Below are positions 1 through 8,561 of a stretch of DNA of 64,000 bases, piece after piece; the first letter of the stretch is position 1; every line of letters begins with the position of its first letter. The notes under the pieces were generated by a model. That model had not been told where the DNA came from. It was given only the letters and a program-made list of their open reading frames with translations, and did no database searches. A program made the position numbers and the translations under genes. The DNA is taken from contig NZ_FOXK01000006.1 of the NCBI RefSeq assembly GCF_900115695.1, forward strand, positions 1 through 64,000. Reading direction: 5' to 3'. This DNA comes from Ectopseudomonas toyotomiensis (GTDB lineage Bacteria; Pseudomonadota; Gammaproteobacteria; Pseudomonadales; Pseudomonadaceae).

Positions 1-287
1 TCGAGGTTGGCTTCGATGCGGTCGGCGATCTTCAGCAGGATGTGCGAGCGCTCCTGCACGCTGGTGCGCCCCCAGGCATCGGCCGCAGCGTGGGCAGCAT
101 CCAGCGCCTTGTCGATGTCCGCAGCGTTGGAACGGGGGAATTCGGCGATCACCGAGCCATCGACCGGGCTGGTGTTGCTGAAGTACTGGCCGCTGAGCGG
201 AGCAACGAACTCACCGCCGATATAGTTGCCGTAGCGTGGTTTGAGGGTGACGACGGCGCCTGCGGTACCCGGTTTCGCGTAAATCAT
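1..287 (-). CDS. exaC: Aldehyde dehydrogenase, N-terminal part (ExaC/PedI type), runs off the window
   Basis: The first 95 codons are present, starting MIYAKPGTAGAVV and containing YIGGEFV and the NTSPVDGSVIAEFPRS stretch typical of the start of NAD-dependent aldehyde dehydrogenases of the ExaC/AcoD class. The protein would oxidise the aldehyde made by the two alcohol dehydrogenases next to it. The catalytic Cys and Glu lie outside the window. The start at 287 is an ATG preceded by AGAGAGGTCAGC. It has its own promoter (348-414) with the cluster's common layout. The family is secure; the exact paralogue is inferred from position beside pedH. Confidence 0.85.
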   Translation of the reverse strand, partial: MIYAKPGTAGAVVTLKPRYGNYIGGEFVAPLSGQYFSNTSPVDGSVIAEFPRSNAADIDKALDAAHAAADAWGRTSVQERSHILLKIADRIEANL

Positions 288-347
288 GATGCTGACCTCT
301 CTTGTTGTCGGAGCCCGCTGCCAATCGGGGAAGCGAGTCATGGTTCG

Positions 348-414
348 ATCTTAGGAAGCCCCCAGAAACCTCGGTATGCACCCATGGCATAGATCACCTA
401 GTCATTTGGTAGTA
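348..414 (-). promoter_or_regulatory. exaC promoter with paired CC-box motif
   Basis: On the minus strand TACTACCAAAT begins at 414, a second box CCATGG begins 22 bases after the first CC, and a -10-like CTAAGAT lies at 354-348. These distances are the same as at pedF (CTAAGAT), at 14575 (CTATGCT) and at the porin (CGATAAT). Seen directly; assignment to a LuxR-type response regulator of this cluster is inference. Confidence 0.6.
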
Positions 415-563
415 GAGCGGTCTGGCACGGGCCTTTGGCAGCGAGGTACGAGGCTATGGAAGCTAAAGGCTAGACCCGTTGGCCTGGTCTTGCGTTCCAA
501 ACCAGGAAATTTCGCCCGTGGCATTTCGCAGCGGCTCGGCGCTGGCAGCCAGACGCCAGAAAC

Positions 564-594
564 GACGATGGCCGGACAGAGTCCGGCCATCGTC
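564..594 (-). terminator. pedH terminator hairpin
   Basis: A perfect 14-bp stem (GACGATGGCCGGAC, loop aga, complementary arm) lies 16 bases after the pedH stop. On the minus strand it is followed by a short T-containing tail (GTTTC), so it fits an intrinsic terminator although the T-run is short. Confidence 0.6.
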
Positions 595-609
595 TGCCAC
601 ATCAACCGA

Positions 610-2385
610 TCAGCGCTTGGCCACCAGCTCCTTCGGCAGCTTGAAGGTCCACAGCATGCCGCCCTGGTTCAGATTCTTGACCCGTTTGGCCACCTCACCG
701 CCCCACAGCGGTACCGCACCGCCCCAGCCGGACAGAACGGAGACGTACTGCTCGCCGTCCATTTCCCAGGTCACGGGCGAGCCGATCACGCCCGAGCCGG
801 TCTGGAACTCCCAGACCTTCTCGCCAGTCTTGGCATTGAACGCCTGCAGGTAGCCTTCCGGGTTGCCGGTGAACACCAGGTTGCCCTTGGTGGTCAGCAC
901 CCCGCCCCACAGCGGCGCGTAGTTCTTGTGGCGCCATACTTCCTTGCCGGTCTTCGGATCGATGGCGCGCAGCACACCGATGTACTCCTCGTTGAGCGGC
1001 TTGATGGTGAAGCCGGCACCCAGGTAGGCGGCGCCCTTCTTGTAGGCGATGTCCTCGTTCCAGATGTCCATGCCCCACTCGTTGGACGGCACGTAGAACA
1101 GACCGGTGTCCTGGCTGTAGGCCATGGGCATCCAGTTCTTGGCGCCGAGGAAAGCCGGTGCGGAGAACACGCTGCTGCCCTTCTCCTTCGCGCTCGGCGA
1201 GCCCGGACGGTTGCTGTCGTCGTAGATCGGCCGACCATTCTTGTCCAGCCCCTTGGCCCAGGTGATCTTGTCGACGAAGGGGAAGCCACGGATGAACTTG
1301 CCGTTGGTGCGGTCGAGCACGTAGAAGAAGCCGTTACGGTCGGCGGTCGCAGCTGCCTTCACGGTCTTGCCGCCTTCCTGGTAGTCGAAGGAGATCAGCT
1401 CGTTGACGCCGTCGAAGTCCCAGCCGTCATGCGGGGTGGTCTGGAAGTGCCACTTGATGCTGCCGTCGTCCGGGTTCAGCGCCAGGCGCGAGGACGAGTA
1501 GAGGTTGTCGCCAGGACGCAGGTGCGAGTTCCACGGCGCCGGGTTGCCGGTACCGAAGAACAGCAGGTTGGTGTCGGCGTCATAGTAGCCGCCCAACCAG
1601 GGCGCGGCGCCGCCAGTCTTCCACAGATCGCCCGGCCAGGTCTTGCCGGCCTCGCCACCACTGATACCATTCTCGACGGCCTTGCCGTCCTTGTAGACGT
1701 AGCCCATGTGACCTTCGACGGTCGGGCGGCTCCAGAGCAGCTCGCCATTCTTCGGATCGTAGGCTTCGATCTTGCCGACCACGCCGAATTCGCCACCGGA
1801 AACGCCTGTGATCAGCTTGCCGCCCACCACCAGCGGCGCCGCGGTGATGGAGTAACCCGCCTTGTGATCGGCGACGTTCTTGCGCCACACCACCTTGCCG
1901 GTGTCCTTGTTCAGCGCCACCAGCTTGGCGTCGAGGGTGCCGAAGATCACCAGGTCGTCGTACAGGGCGACGCCGCGGTTGATCACGTCGCAGCAAGGGC
2001 GGATGTCGTCAGGCAGACGTGCTTCGTACTGCCACAGCTCACGACCAGTGCGCGCATCGACGGCGAATACCCGCGAGTAGGAGGCGGTGACGTACATCAC
2101 GCCGTCCTTGATCAGCGGCTGCGCCTGCTGGCCGCGCTGCTTCTCGCCACCGAAGGACATGGTCCAGACCGGGCGCAGTTCCTTGACGTTCTGCTCGTTG
2201 AGGATGTTCAGCGGGCTGTAGCGCTGGCCCTGCAGACCGAGACCGTTGGTGACGATCTCGTCGGTGGTGGTGGCGTCCTTGAGAATCTCGGCGTCGGTGA
2301 CCGCCAGCGCGGCGGCGGACGGCAACAGCATGGCGGCACAGAGTGCGGTGAGGAGGAAAGGCTGGCGAAGACCGGCGTGTTTCAT
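610..2385 (-). CDS. pedH: PQQ-dependent alcohol dehydrogenase, lanthanide-type (PedH-like)
   Basis: 591-residue periplasmic quinoprotein with an N-terminal signal peptide (about residues 1-28) and the eight-bladed propeller repeats of type I PQQ alcohol dehydrogenases. The vicinal disulphide is C131-C132 (RPCCDV). The active-site segment reads [10 protein letters not shown]: catalytic Asp323 is followed two residues later by Asp325, the extra acidic ligand that marks lanthanide-dependent enzymes (XoxF, PedH). It would oxidise primary alcohols and aldehydes and pass electrons to cytochrome PedF. An upstream in-frame extension to 2472 exists, but ATG 2385 has an AGAGGTAG ribosome site and starts the signal peptide. 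Own promoter at 2444-2510; hairpin terminator at 564-594. Confidence 0.93.
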   Translation of the reverse strand: MKHAGLRQPFLLTALCAAMLLPSAAALAVTDAEILKDATTTDEIVTNGLGLQGQRYSPLNILNEQNVKELRPVWTMSFGGEKQRGQQAQPLIKDGVMYVTASYSRVFAVDARTGRELWQYEARLPDDIRPCCDVINRGVALYDDLVIFGTLDAKLVALNKDTGKVVWRKNVADHKAGYSITAAPLVVGGKLITGVSGGEFGVVGKIEAYDPKNGELLWSRPTVEGHMGYVYKDGKAVENGISGGEAGKTWPGDLWKTGGAAPWLGGYYDADTNLLFFGTGNPAPWNSHLRPGDNLYSSSRLALNPDDGSIKWHFQTTPHDGWDFDGVNELISFDYQEGGKTVKAAATADRNGFFYVLDRTNGKFIRGFPFVDKITWAKGLDKNGRPIYDDSNRPGSPSAKEKGSSVFSAPAFLGAKNWMPMAYSQDTGLFYVPSNEWGMDIWNEDIAYKKGAAYLGAGFTIKPLNEEYIGVLRAIDPKTGKEVWRHKNYAPLWGGVLTTKGNLVFTGNPEGYLQAFNAKTGEKVWEFQTGSGVIGSPVTWEMDGEQYVSVLSGWGGAVPLWGGEVAKRVKNLNQGGMLWTFKLPKELVAKR

Positions 2386-2416
2386 TGCGGCTACCTCTGC
2401 GGGTTCATTGTTATTG

Positions 2417-2433
2417 CCGGGAAATTTTCCCGG
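2417..2433. promoter_or_regulatory. Palindrome CCGGGA-N5-TCCCGG in the pedH leader
   Basis: CCGGGAAA-T-TTTCCCGG is a perfect dyad about 31 bases before the pedH start, just downstream of the inferred transcription start. The same CCGGGA-N5-TCCCGG dyad is found before exaA (6392-6410). It could be an operator or an mRNA stem-loop. Confidence 0.5.
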
Positions 2434-2443
2434 TCTGCCGCGA

Positions 2444-2510
2444 ATTCTTGGCTCACCCAGGCCACCCAACAATTACACCCCCAGCCGATTTTCCTCGTTC
2501 CTTGGTAGCA
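2444..2510 (-). promoter_or_regulatory. pedH promoter with CTACCAAGG box
   Basis: On the minus strand TGCTACCAAGG begins at 2510 and a -10-like CAAGAAT lies at 2450-2444, the same distance as in the exaC and pedF promoters. The second box at +22 is not well conserved here. Confidence 0.5.
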
Positions 2511-2602
2511 ATACCTGCTCCACAGGCCATGATCATGGCGATTGCGGCGGCCCTGGCTTTGCCCGACACTTGGCCGCCCGCACATTCTGATCGGAGACGC
2601 CC

Positions 2603-2989
2603 GTGCCCCATCCTCGCCAGGAAATTCTCAACCATCCCGATGCACTGGACTGCACGGTCTATCGCCCCGACGAGCAGGACCCGGATGCCGAAGAGCAGGA
2701 CTTGGGTGACGGCAAGGTGCTGATCACCGGCGCCTTCGAGCCGCCGCAGGACTGGGACGCGCACCAGCGCGAGGACTACTACGGCGAGGAAGACCCCACC
2801 CACTTCGTCAGCGCCCATATCGAATGCCTGGCCAAGCCGGCCACCCGGGAATTCTTCATGCCCGACAGCGGTGACTACGTGGCCGTGCAGTCCAGCCTGG
2901 GCGAAGTGGTGATGTATTACGTCTACGACCACGAAGAAACCGAGCATGGTCGCCATTACGTGCTGATTCGTGATGACGAAGAGCTTTAG
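2603..2989 (+). CDS. Conserved hypothetical acidic protein
   Basis: 128 residues, start GTG at 2603 with GGAGA nine bases upstream. Highly acidic (for example DPDAEEQD, HREDYYGEED), with no signal peptide or membrane segment and no motif that I recognise. It looks cytoplasmic and compact, ending IRDDEEL. It stands alone on the plus strand between minus-strand ped genes, so it is probably not part of the oxidation pathway. Coding is supported by length, ribosome site and codon use like its neighbours. Function unknown. Confidence 0.7.
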   Translation: MPHPRQEILNHPDALDCTVYRPDEQDPDAEEQDLGDGKVLITGAFEPPQDWDAHQREDYYGEEDPTHFVSAHIECLAKPATREFFMPDSGDYVAVQSSLGEVVMYYVYDHEETEHGRHYVLIRDDEEL

Positions 2990-3082
2990 GCCCAGACGTA
3001 CTGCGGGAGGCGCTTCAGCGGCGACGTCTTCATTCGCGGGTCGCGGCTAAAGCCCCTCCCACAGGGTATTTCCAGCACAAGC

Positions 3083-3145
3083 TGGTGCGCGCGGCGCACC
3101 CTACCAAGCCGAGACGACGTTCGCGTAGGGTGCGCCATGCGCACC
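3083..3145. repeat. Inverted pair of GTGCGC/GGCGCACCCTAC repeats
   Basis: GGTGCGCGCGGCGCACC followed by CTACC at 3083-3105 faces its inverted copy GTAGGGTGCGCCATGCGCACC at 3125-3145. Each unit is itself a palindrome and the pair can form a long cruciform, as in REP/BIME elements. A further remnant GTCGCGGCTAAAGCCCCTCC lies just before. Confidence 0.75.
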
Positions 3146-3162
3146 GATGACTCCGCAAGTCT

Positions 3163-4092
3163 CTAATCCTGGCGATCCACCCGCACCATGGCGTTGCGCT
3201 CGTAGTGCGGGTAGAGGTGGCTGACGCTGCGGATCAGCTCGTAACGACTCAGGTTGACCTGGGCAAAGCGCTCAGGGATCGGCGCGCGGATCAATTCGTT
3301 CATCTCCGCGCCCTGCTCCGCTCCCTGGCGCAGCAAGTCGTCGAGCCAGCCCAGGTAATCGCGCATCTGCGCAAAGGGCGCCGCGTCCTTAGTCACCGGC
3401 CCATGGCCGGGCACGATCTGCTTCCATGGCATTGCTTCGAGCCGATCCAGGTCGGCCAGCCACACGTCCAGCCCCGGGCTGTTCGGGGTGGTCAACGCAC
3501 GCTGGTAGAACAGGATATCACCGGCGAACAGCACGCCCGTGCGCTCATCCAGAATCGCCAGATCGGCACCGGTATGCCCGCGTAGCGCCAGCAGTTGCAG
3601 GCGCCTGCCGCCTATTTCCAGCGTGCCTTCCTGCACCTCCTCGGTGGGCAAGACCACTTCGGTACCGCGCATCCAGTCGCCGACCAGGCGGTACATGTTC
3701 TCCGCCATGGCGTCGCCCTGTTCGGCCAGCAACCGGGTGGTCTCGGGTAGCGCCGCGATGGGCACCCCGGCGAAAGCCTGGTTGCCCAGCACATGATCGG
3801 GGTGATGGTGAGTCAGCAACACATGTAGCACCGTTTTGCCGGTGGTTTTCTCGATGCTCTGGCGCAGCGCCTCGCCATAGCGACGCGACGGGCCGGTGTC
3901 GATCACCACCACACCGTCCGCGGTTTCGATAAAGCCGACGTTGACGATATTGCCGCCATTGTCCGCAGCGAAGTTGTCGGTGCTGCCCTCCAACAGCCAG
4001 ACGCCGTCGGCGATCTGCCGGGGTTGCAGATGGTAATCGAGCGCCTGCGCCAGACTGGCGAACAGGCAGGTCAGCAGTAGCACCCAACGCAT
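3163..4092 (-). CDS. Quinoprotein relay system metallo-beta-lactamase-fold hydrolase
   Basis: 309 residues with a short signal peptide (MRWVLLLTCLFASLAQA). The metal motif THHHPDH (HxHxDH class) is at about residues 94-100, with further metal positions in LRGHTGAD, FAGDILF and PGHGPV. This is the zinc hydrolase that accompanies PQQ dehydrogenases in the ped cluster (family 'quinoprotein relay system zinc metallohydrolase'). It is exported and its substrate is not established. It lies downstream of the SoxYZ-like gene on the same strand with a 56-base gap that holds a GTGCGC repeat. Confident on fold and family; role inferred from context. Confidence 0.88.
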   Translation of the reverse strand: MRWVLLLTCLFASLAQALDYHLQPRQIADGVWLLEGSTDNFAADNGGNIVNVGFIETADGVVVIDTGPSRRYGEALRQSIEKTTGKTVLHVLLTHHHPDHVLGNQAFAGVPIAALPETTRLLAEQGDAMAENMYRLVGDWMRGTEVVLPTEEVQEGTLEIGGRRLQLLALRGHTGADLAILDERTGVLFAGDILFYQRALTTPNSPGLDVWLADLDRLEAMPWKQIVPGHGPVTKDAAPFAQMRDYLGWLDDLLRQGAEQGAEMNELIRAPIPERFAQVNLSRYELIRSVSHLYPHYERNAMVRVDRQD

Positions 4093-4113
4093 GGAGGCCT
4101 CCTAGATGGGGGT

Positions 4114-4136
4114 TGGTGCGCACGGCGCACCCTACC
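4114..4136. repeat. GTGCGC repeat unit
   Basis: GGTGCGCACGGCGCACC plus CTACC, a single copy of the dispersed palindrome, inserted between two genes of the same transcription unit. Confidence 0.7.
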
Positions 4137-4148
4137 GGCCGGTCGCGT

Positions 4149-4898
4149 TCAGAACGCGGCCTGGAATTCGTTGCCGTTGTTGTCGCGCAGCCAGACTTCG
4201 GCCTGCCGGTCGTCACGCAGGTCGAAGGTCAGCGTCGGGTTCTCGCTGACCGCGGGGAACAACTCGATGCGCCCCAGCACCTGGCCATCGGCACCGCGCA
4301 GCTCGGCTTCTTCGATGTAGAACTCGGGAATGCCGCCGACCAGGCCGTTGTCCATCGGGTGCGACACCTGCAGGCGCAGGCGGCTGTCCTCACCGCGTAC
4401 GAAGCGCTTGCCCAGCACCTGGCCCAGACGCTCTTCCCAGCCGGCCTCGGCGCGCACCACGCTGGGCGCAGTACAGCCGCCACCCGCCGCTTCGACGCGA
4501 GCCGAGCCGATATGCCAGACGCCATCGTCGGTGAGCACCGCCGCGCGAATCGGCGTGGCCTGCTCGACACGGATGCGAATCGCCAGACTCGGCTCCAGAT
4601 GCTCGCCGGGAGCGAAGTCGAGAATGCGCGGGATAGGGTTGAGTTCGGCCCAGGCCAGAATGCGCTTGACCTTGCCGCGATAGGCGCTGGCGTCGATCTG
4701 GATCGGCACCTGGCGCGCATCCTCGGCGAATGGAGGCACCTCAAGGCGAACCTTGTCGTCGAAGACGAAGGCTTCTCCGTTGAGCAGACGCTGGTGGTAG
4801 TAGTCCCACATCACCGAGGTGACCGGATCGGGCGCGGCGGCCCGCGCTTCCCAGGCCCAGGCAAACAGGGCCAGCAACATCAGGCTACGCCAATCCAT
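4149..4898 (-). CDS. Quinoprotein-associated SoxY-SoxZ fusion carrier
   Basis: 249 residues: signal peptide to about residue 21, a SoxY-like domain (about 28-145) ending with the swinging-arm-like GGGCTAP (Cys142), then a SoxZ-like domain (about 155-249) with HPMDNG. In sulfur oxidation SoxY carries intermediates on a C-terminal GGCGG cysteine; here both halves are fused and the cysteine sits between them. The family is known from PQQ dehydrogenase clusters, where the bound substrate is unknown. The gene is 21 bases from the upstream binding-protein gene, so it is one operon with pedF. Confidence 0.88.
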   Translation of the reverse strand: MDWRSLMLLALFAWAWEARAAAPDPVTSVMWDYYHQRLLNGEAFVFDDKVRLEVPPFAEDARQVPIQIDASAYRGKVKRILAWAELNPIPRILDFAPGEHLEPSLAIRIRVEQATPIRAAVLTDDGVWHIGSARVEAAGGGCTAPSVVRAEAGWEERLGQVLGKRFVRGEDSRLRLQVSHPMDNGLVGGIPEFYIEEAELRGADGQVLGRIELFPAVSENPTLTFDLRDDRQAEVWLRDNNGNEFQAAF

Positions 4899-4919
4899 CG
4901 CCCACCTCCGGCTCGACTC

Positions 4920-5792
4920 TTATTGGTATTGTTCTGGCTTCTCGTAGCGCAGCCCGTAGCGCGCGTACAGGCGCTCGAGTGAGCCGTCGAGGATCATGTT
5001 TTCCAGCTGTTCTTCCAGGGCATAGGCCAATTGCCGATTGGTTTCGTGTACCGCCATGCCGATTTCCCAGATCTGCCGGCCCATGTCCGGGTAGGCGTTC
5101 TCGGCCAGCGCCAGCTGCGGGTCATCGGCCTCATGCACCAGCCAGTCCACCTCGCCACGCAGCGCCATCACCGCATCCACTTCACCACCCTGCATGGCAG
5201 CAAAGGCCAGCTTCGGCGTTGGGTAATGGCGGGTTTCCTGGCTGAGCATGCCGCCCTGCACCGAACTCAGGTAGAACGAGGGCACACTCTCCACTTCGAC
5301 GCCGACTGGATGCTGGCGCAACGCAACGATGCTCGGCACTTCGGTCAGACGACGACGGTCGAAAGCCAGTTGCCAACGTTCGCGCTGATAGGGGCCGAAC
5401 ATCACGACGAGTTCGTTGACCAACTCGCCCAGCTCGTTGCGCATCTGCGCGTAGTCGCGGTCGTATGGCACACGCAACATCACATCGGCCAGTTGGCCCT
5501 GCGCGGTCACCCGACCACGCCAGATGTAGTCGCGCAGGTCGTCGTCGAGTTTTTCACCCGGCGGCGCCCACATCACGTCCAGCTTCAGCCCAAGCCCTTC
5601 GGCCAGCGCCTTGGCCAGCTCGTAGTCGACGCCACGCGGCTGACCGTCCTGCTCGTAACTGTAGGGTGGGAAATTCTGGTACAGCGCCACGCGCAGGATG
5701 CCCGACTCGGTGATGCGGTCGAAGTCGCGCACCTGCGCCTGGGCAATGCCCAGGCCTAGCAGCAGGCCAAACAGGAGGATCAGCAGGCGCAT
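4920..5792 (-). CDS. Quinoprotein-associated periplasmic solute-binding protein
   Basis: 290 residues with a signal peptide (MRLLILLFGLLLGLGIAQA) and a bacterial type-3 solute-binding fold: GILRVALYQNFPPYSY near the start, GVDYELAKALAEGLG, then AVMALRGEVDWLVHE. It belongs to the MxaJ/XoxJ-like group that always accompanies quinoprotein dehydrogenases and may bind the enzyme or cofactor rather than feed a transporter. It starts three bases after the pedF stop, so translation is probably coupled. No permease or ATPase follows. Confidence 0.85.
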   Translation of the reverse strand: MRLLILLFGLLLGLGIAQAQVRDFDRITESGILRVALYQNFPPYSYEQDGQPRGVDYELAKALAEGLGLKLDVMWAPPGEKLDDDLRDYIWRGRVTAQGQLADVMLRVPYDRDYAQMRNELGELVNELVVMFGPYQRERWQLAFDRRRLTEVPSIVALRQHPVGVEVESVPSFYLSSVQGGMLSQETRHYPTPKLAFAAMQGGEVDAVMALRGEVDWLVHEADDPQLALAENAYPDMGRQIWEIGMAVHETNRQLAYALEEQLENMILDGSLERLYARYGLRYEKPEQYQ

Positions 5793-5795
5793 GAA

Positions 5796-6215
5796 TTACT
5801 CCTCGACGTGCACGCTCTCCAGATAGGTACGCACCGCCCACAATGCTTCCTGGCTAAGGAAGTCGGCCATCTTCGGCATGTACACGCGGCCATCGCGCAC
5901 CGCGCCGTTGATTACCCGCTCCTTGAACCACTCGTCACCACTGGCGCCCAGCTCCAGCAGACGCAGATCCGGGGCGATACCGCCGGATTTGGCTTCCAGG
6001 CCATGGCAGGCGGCGCAGTTCTGGTTGTAGGCCGAGGAGCCAATTTCGATGGCGCGCGGATTGTCGCGATAGGGATTCTCCTCCAGCCACTCTTCACCCA
6101 GGGGTTCAAGACCGTCGGTATTGACCGCCTGCGGCACCACATCGCCATGCGCCCAGAGCTGGGTCGAGGCTGCCAGCAATACCAGGGCCAGGGTGGAATT
6201 GAGTTTCTTGTTCAT
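5796..6215 (-). CDS. pedF: Cytochrome c550, electron acceptor of the PQQ alcohol dehydrogenases
   Basis: 139 residues: signal peptide ending at AHG, one haem-binding C67-A-A-C-H71 motif and a distal Met in VYMPKM. It matches PedF/ExaB-type cytochrome c550, which takes electrons from PedE and PedH in the periplasm. The chosen ATG (6215) has a GAGGTCC ribosome site; a longer in-frame start at 6242 lacks one. First gene of a four-gene unit (pedF, binding protein, SoxYZ, MBL). Its promoter is at 6270-6336, divergent from exaA. Confidence 0.92.
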   Translation of the reverse strand: MNKKLNSTLALVLLAASTQLWAHGDVVPQAVNTDGLEPLGEEWLEENPYRDNPRAIEIGSSAYNQNCAACHGLEAKSGGIAPDLRLLELGASGDEWFKERVINGAVRDGRVYMPKMADFLSQEALWAVRTYLESVHVEE

Positions 6216-6269
6216 GGCTAGGACCTCATCGAATGCACGCAAGACAGCTCATACGGAGCTTGTGGGGCC

Positions 6270-6336
6270 ATCTTAGAAAGGCCGCGCAAGGTGCCGAATG
6301 CTGCTTTGGTGGTCGCGTTCTAGTCCCTTGGTAGTA
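6270..6336 (-). promoter_or_regulatory. pedF promoter with two CC boxes
   Basis: Minus strand: TACTACCAAGGGACTAG from 6336, second box CCAAAG 22 bases further, and CTAAGAT at 6276-6270. The first box is a dyad (CTAGTCCC TT GGTAGTAG on the plus strand) and may also serve exaA in the other direction. Confidence 0.65.
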
Positions 6337-6391
6337 GGGCTTGTGAGGGAGTGTTGGCGATGCCTTGGCAGCAAGGCCAAGTCATGCCCCG

Positions 6392-6410
6392 ACCGGGAAA
6401 TACTCCCGGT
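6392..6410. promoter_or_regulatory. Palindrome CCGGGA-N5-TCCCGG before exaA
   Basis: ACCGGGA-aatac-TCCCGGT, perfect 7-bp arms, 95 bases before the exaA start. Same core and spacer length as the dyad in the pedH leader, and both follow a CCAAG element by 15-17 bases. Confidence 0.5.
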
Positions 6411-6504
6411 GAAGGCGGGAGTTTTTCCGTAGGCGCAAAGGTGGCCGGGTACCACCATCGACTTGCCACTGCGGCGATCACTTTCTTCAACGGGAAGGAC
6501 AACC

Positions 6505-8367
6505 ATGACAACAAGAAACCTACCCAGCACCCCGCGCCCCCTGGCGCTCGCCCTGATGCTGGCCGGCGGCCTGGCGCTGGGCCAGGCCGCGTTGGCCAAG
6601 CCGGTCACCTGGGAAGACATTGCCAACGACCACCGCACCACCAGCAACGTGCTGCAGTACGGCATGGGCACCAATGCCCAGCGCTGGAGCCCCTTGGCCC
6701 AGGTGAACGCCGACAACGTGTTCAAGCTGACCCCGGCCTGGAGCTATTCCTTCGGTGACGAGAAGCAGCGCGGCCAGGAGTCCCAGGCCATCATCCACGA
6801 CGGCGTGGTCTACGTGACCGGTTCGTACTCGCGCGTCTTCGCCCTCGACGCCAAGACCGGCAAGCGCCTGTGGACCTACAGCCATCGCCTGCCCGACGAC
6901 ATCCGCCCGTGCTGCGACGTGGTCAATCGCGGCGCCGCCATCTATGGCGACAAGATCTATTTCGGCACCCTCGACGCCCGCGTCGTGGCGCTGAACAAGG
7001 ACACCGGCAAGGTGGTCTGGAACAAGAAATTCGGCGATCACTCCGCCGGCTACACCATGACCGGCGCGCCGACCATCGTCAAAGATGGCAAGACCGGCAA
7101 GGTACTGGTCATCCACGGCAGCTCCGGTGACGAGTTCGGCGTGGTCGGCAAGCTGTTCGCCCGCGACCCGGATACCGGTGAGGAAGTCTGGATGCGCCCC
7201 TTCGTCGAAGGCCACATGGGCCGCCTGAATGGCAAGGACAGCACCCCGACCGGCGACGTCAAGGCGCCGAGCTGGCCGGATGATCCCAACCACCCGACCG
7301 GCAAGAAGGAAGCCTGGAGCCAGGGCGGCGGCGCGCCGTGGCAGAGCGCCAGTTTCGATGCCGAGACCAACACCATCATCATCGGCGCCGGCAACCCGGC
7401 CCCGTGGAACGGCTGGGCACGCACCGCAGACGGCGGCAATCCCAAGGACTACGACAGCCTGTACACTTCCGGCCAGGTCGGCGTCGACCCCACCACCGGC
7501 GAAGTGAAGTGGTTCTACCAGCACACCCCGAACGATGCCTGGGACTTCTCCGGCAACAACGAGCTGGTACTTTTCGACTACAAGGACAAGGACGGCAAGG
7601 TCACCAAGGCCACCGCCCACGCCGACCGCAACGGCTTCTTCTACGTGGTCGACCGCGCCAACGGCAAGCTGAAGAATGCCTTCCCCTTCGTCGACAAGAT
7701 CACCTGGGCCAGCCATATCGATCTGGAAACCGGTCGCCCGGTCGAGAACGAAGGTCAGCGCCCGCCGAAGCCCAAGGCCGGCGAAACCAAGGGTCAAGTG
7801 GTCGAAGTCTCCCCGCCCTTCCTCGGCGGCAAGAACTGGAACCCCATGGCCTACAGCCAGGACACTGGCCTGTTCTACGTGCCGGCGAATCACTGGAAAG
7901 AGGACTACTGGGCCGAGGAAGCGCACTACAAGAAAGGCTCCGCCTACCTGGGCATGGGCTTTCGCATCAAGCGCCTGTACGACGACCACGTCGGCATCCT
8001 GCGGGCGATGAACCCGACCACCGGCAAGGTCGCCTGGGAACACAAGGAGCGTCTGCCGCTGTGGGCCGGCGTACTGGCCACCAAGGGCAACCTGGTGTTC
8101 ACCGGCACCGGCGACGGCTACTTCAAGGCCTTCGATGCCAAGAACGGCAAGGAGCTTTGGAAGTTCCAGGTTGGCACCGGGATCATCTCCCCGCCCGTCA
8201 CCTGGGAACAGGACGGTGAGCAGTACATCGGCGTGACCGCCGGCTACGGCGGCGCCGTACCGCTGTGGGGCGGCGACATGGCCGACCTGACCAAACCGGT
8301 CGCCCAGGGTGGTTCCTTCTGGGTGTTCAAGCTGCCGAGCTGGGACAAGACCACCGCCAAACGCTAA
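6505..8367 (+). CDS. exaA: PQQ-dependent alcohol dehydrogenase, calcium-type (ExaA/PedE)
   Basis: 620 residues with signal peptide to about residue 31 (..QAALAKPVTW). Vicinal disulphide C136-C137. The active-site segment is AWDFSGNNEL: catalytic Asp347 with Ser at +2 (349), the calcium form, in contrast to the Asp at +2 in PedH. It oxidises ethanol and other alcohols in the periplasm and reduces cytochrome c550. ATG 6505 follows GGGAAGGAC; an upstream ATG at 6463 would add 14 residues before the signal peptide and is not favoured. Called exaA or pedE by context. Confidence 0.94.
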   Translation: MTTRNLPSTPRPLALALMLAGGLALGQAALAKPVTWEDIANDHRTTSNVLQYGMGTNAQRWSPLAQVNADNVFKLTPAWSYSFGDEKQRGQESQAIIHDGVVYVTGSYSRVFALDAKTGKRLWTYSHRLPDDIRPCCDVVNRGAAIYGDKIYFGTLDARVVALNKDTGKVVWNKKFGDHSAGYTMTGAPTIVKDGKTGKVLVIHGSSGDEFGVVGKLFARDPDTGEEVWMRPFVEGHMGRLNGKDSTPTGDVKAPSWPDDPNHPTGKKEAWSQGGGAPWQSASFDAETNTIIIGAGNPAPWNGWARTADGGNPKDYDSLYTSGQVGVDPTTGEVKWFYQHTPNDAWDFSGNNELVLFDYKDKDGKVTKATAHADRNGFFYVVDRANGKLKNAFPFVDKITWASHIDLETGRPVENEGQRPPKPKAGETKGQVVEVSPPFLGGKNWNPMAYSQDTGLFYVPANHWKEDYWAEEAHYKKGSAYLGMGFRIKRLYDDHVGILRAMNPTTGKVAWEHKERLPLWAGVLATKGNLVFTGTGDGYFKAFDAKNGKELWKFQVGTGIISPPVTWEQDGEQYIGVTAGYGGAVPLWGGDMADLTKPVAQGGSFWVFKLPSWDKTTAKR

Positions 8368-8386
8368 AGGCTCACGCATGGCGCAC

Positions 8387-8470
8387 CGTAGGGTGCGCCA
8401 TGCGCACCGGCCTTTTGCATCTTCACCTGGACCATCGCATTCACCTGCGGTGCGCACGGCGCACCCTACC
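8387..8470. repeat. Inverted pair of GTGCGC repeats after exaA
   Basis: CGTAGGGTGCGCCATGCGCACC (with a 2-base variant) at 8388-8409 faces GGTGCGCACGGCGCACC at 8450-8466, 40 bases apart, starting about 20 bases after the exaA stop. A second repeat type (CTGGGCGGCATTCCG, then TTCAGCCGCGAAGCG) follows at 8503-8534. Confidence 0.7.
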
Positions 8471-8561
8471 CGAGACGCAGTGTCGTCTTCCCGTAGGTAC
8501 CGCTGGGCGGCATTCCGCTTCAGCCGCGAAGCGAATCAGGCAATCACCCCGAGGACTCGCC

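Noticed and set aside
376..2508. Long 710-codon plus-strand open frame
   Set aside because: It is the antisense shadow of pedH in high-GC DNA; no ribosome site or domain. The same holds for the long frames opposite exaA (6520-8457) and nahK (21049-23130).
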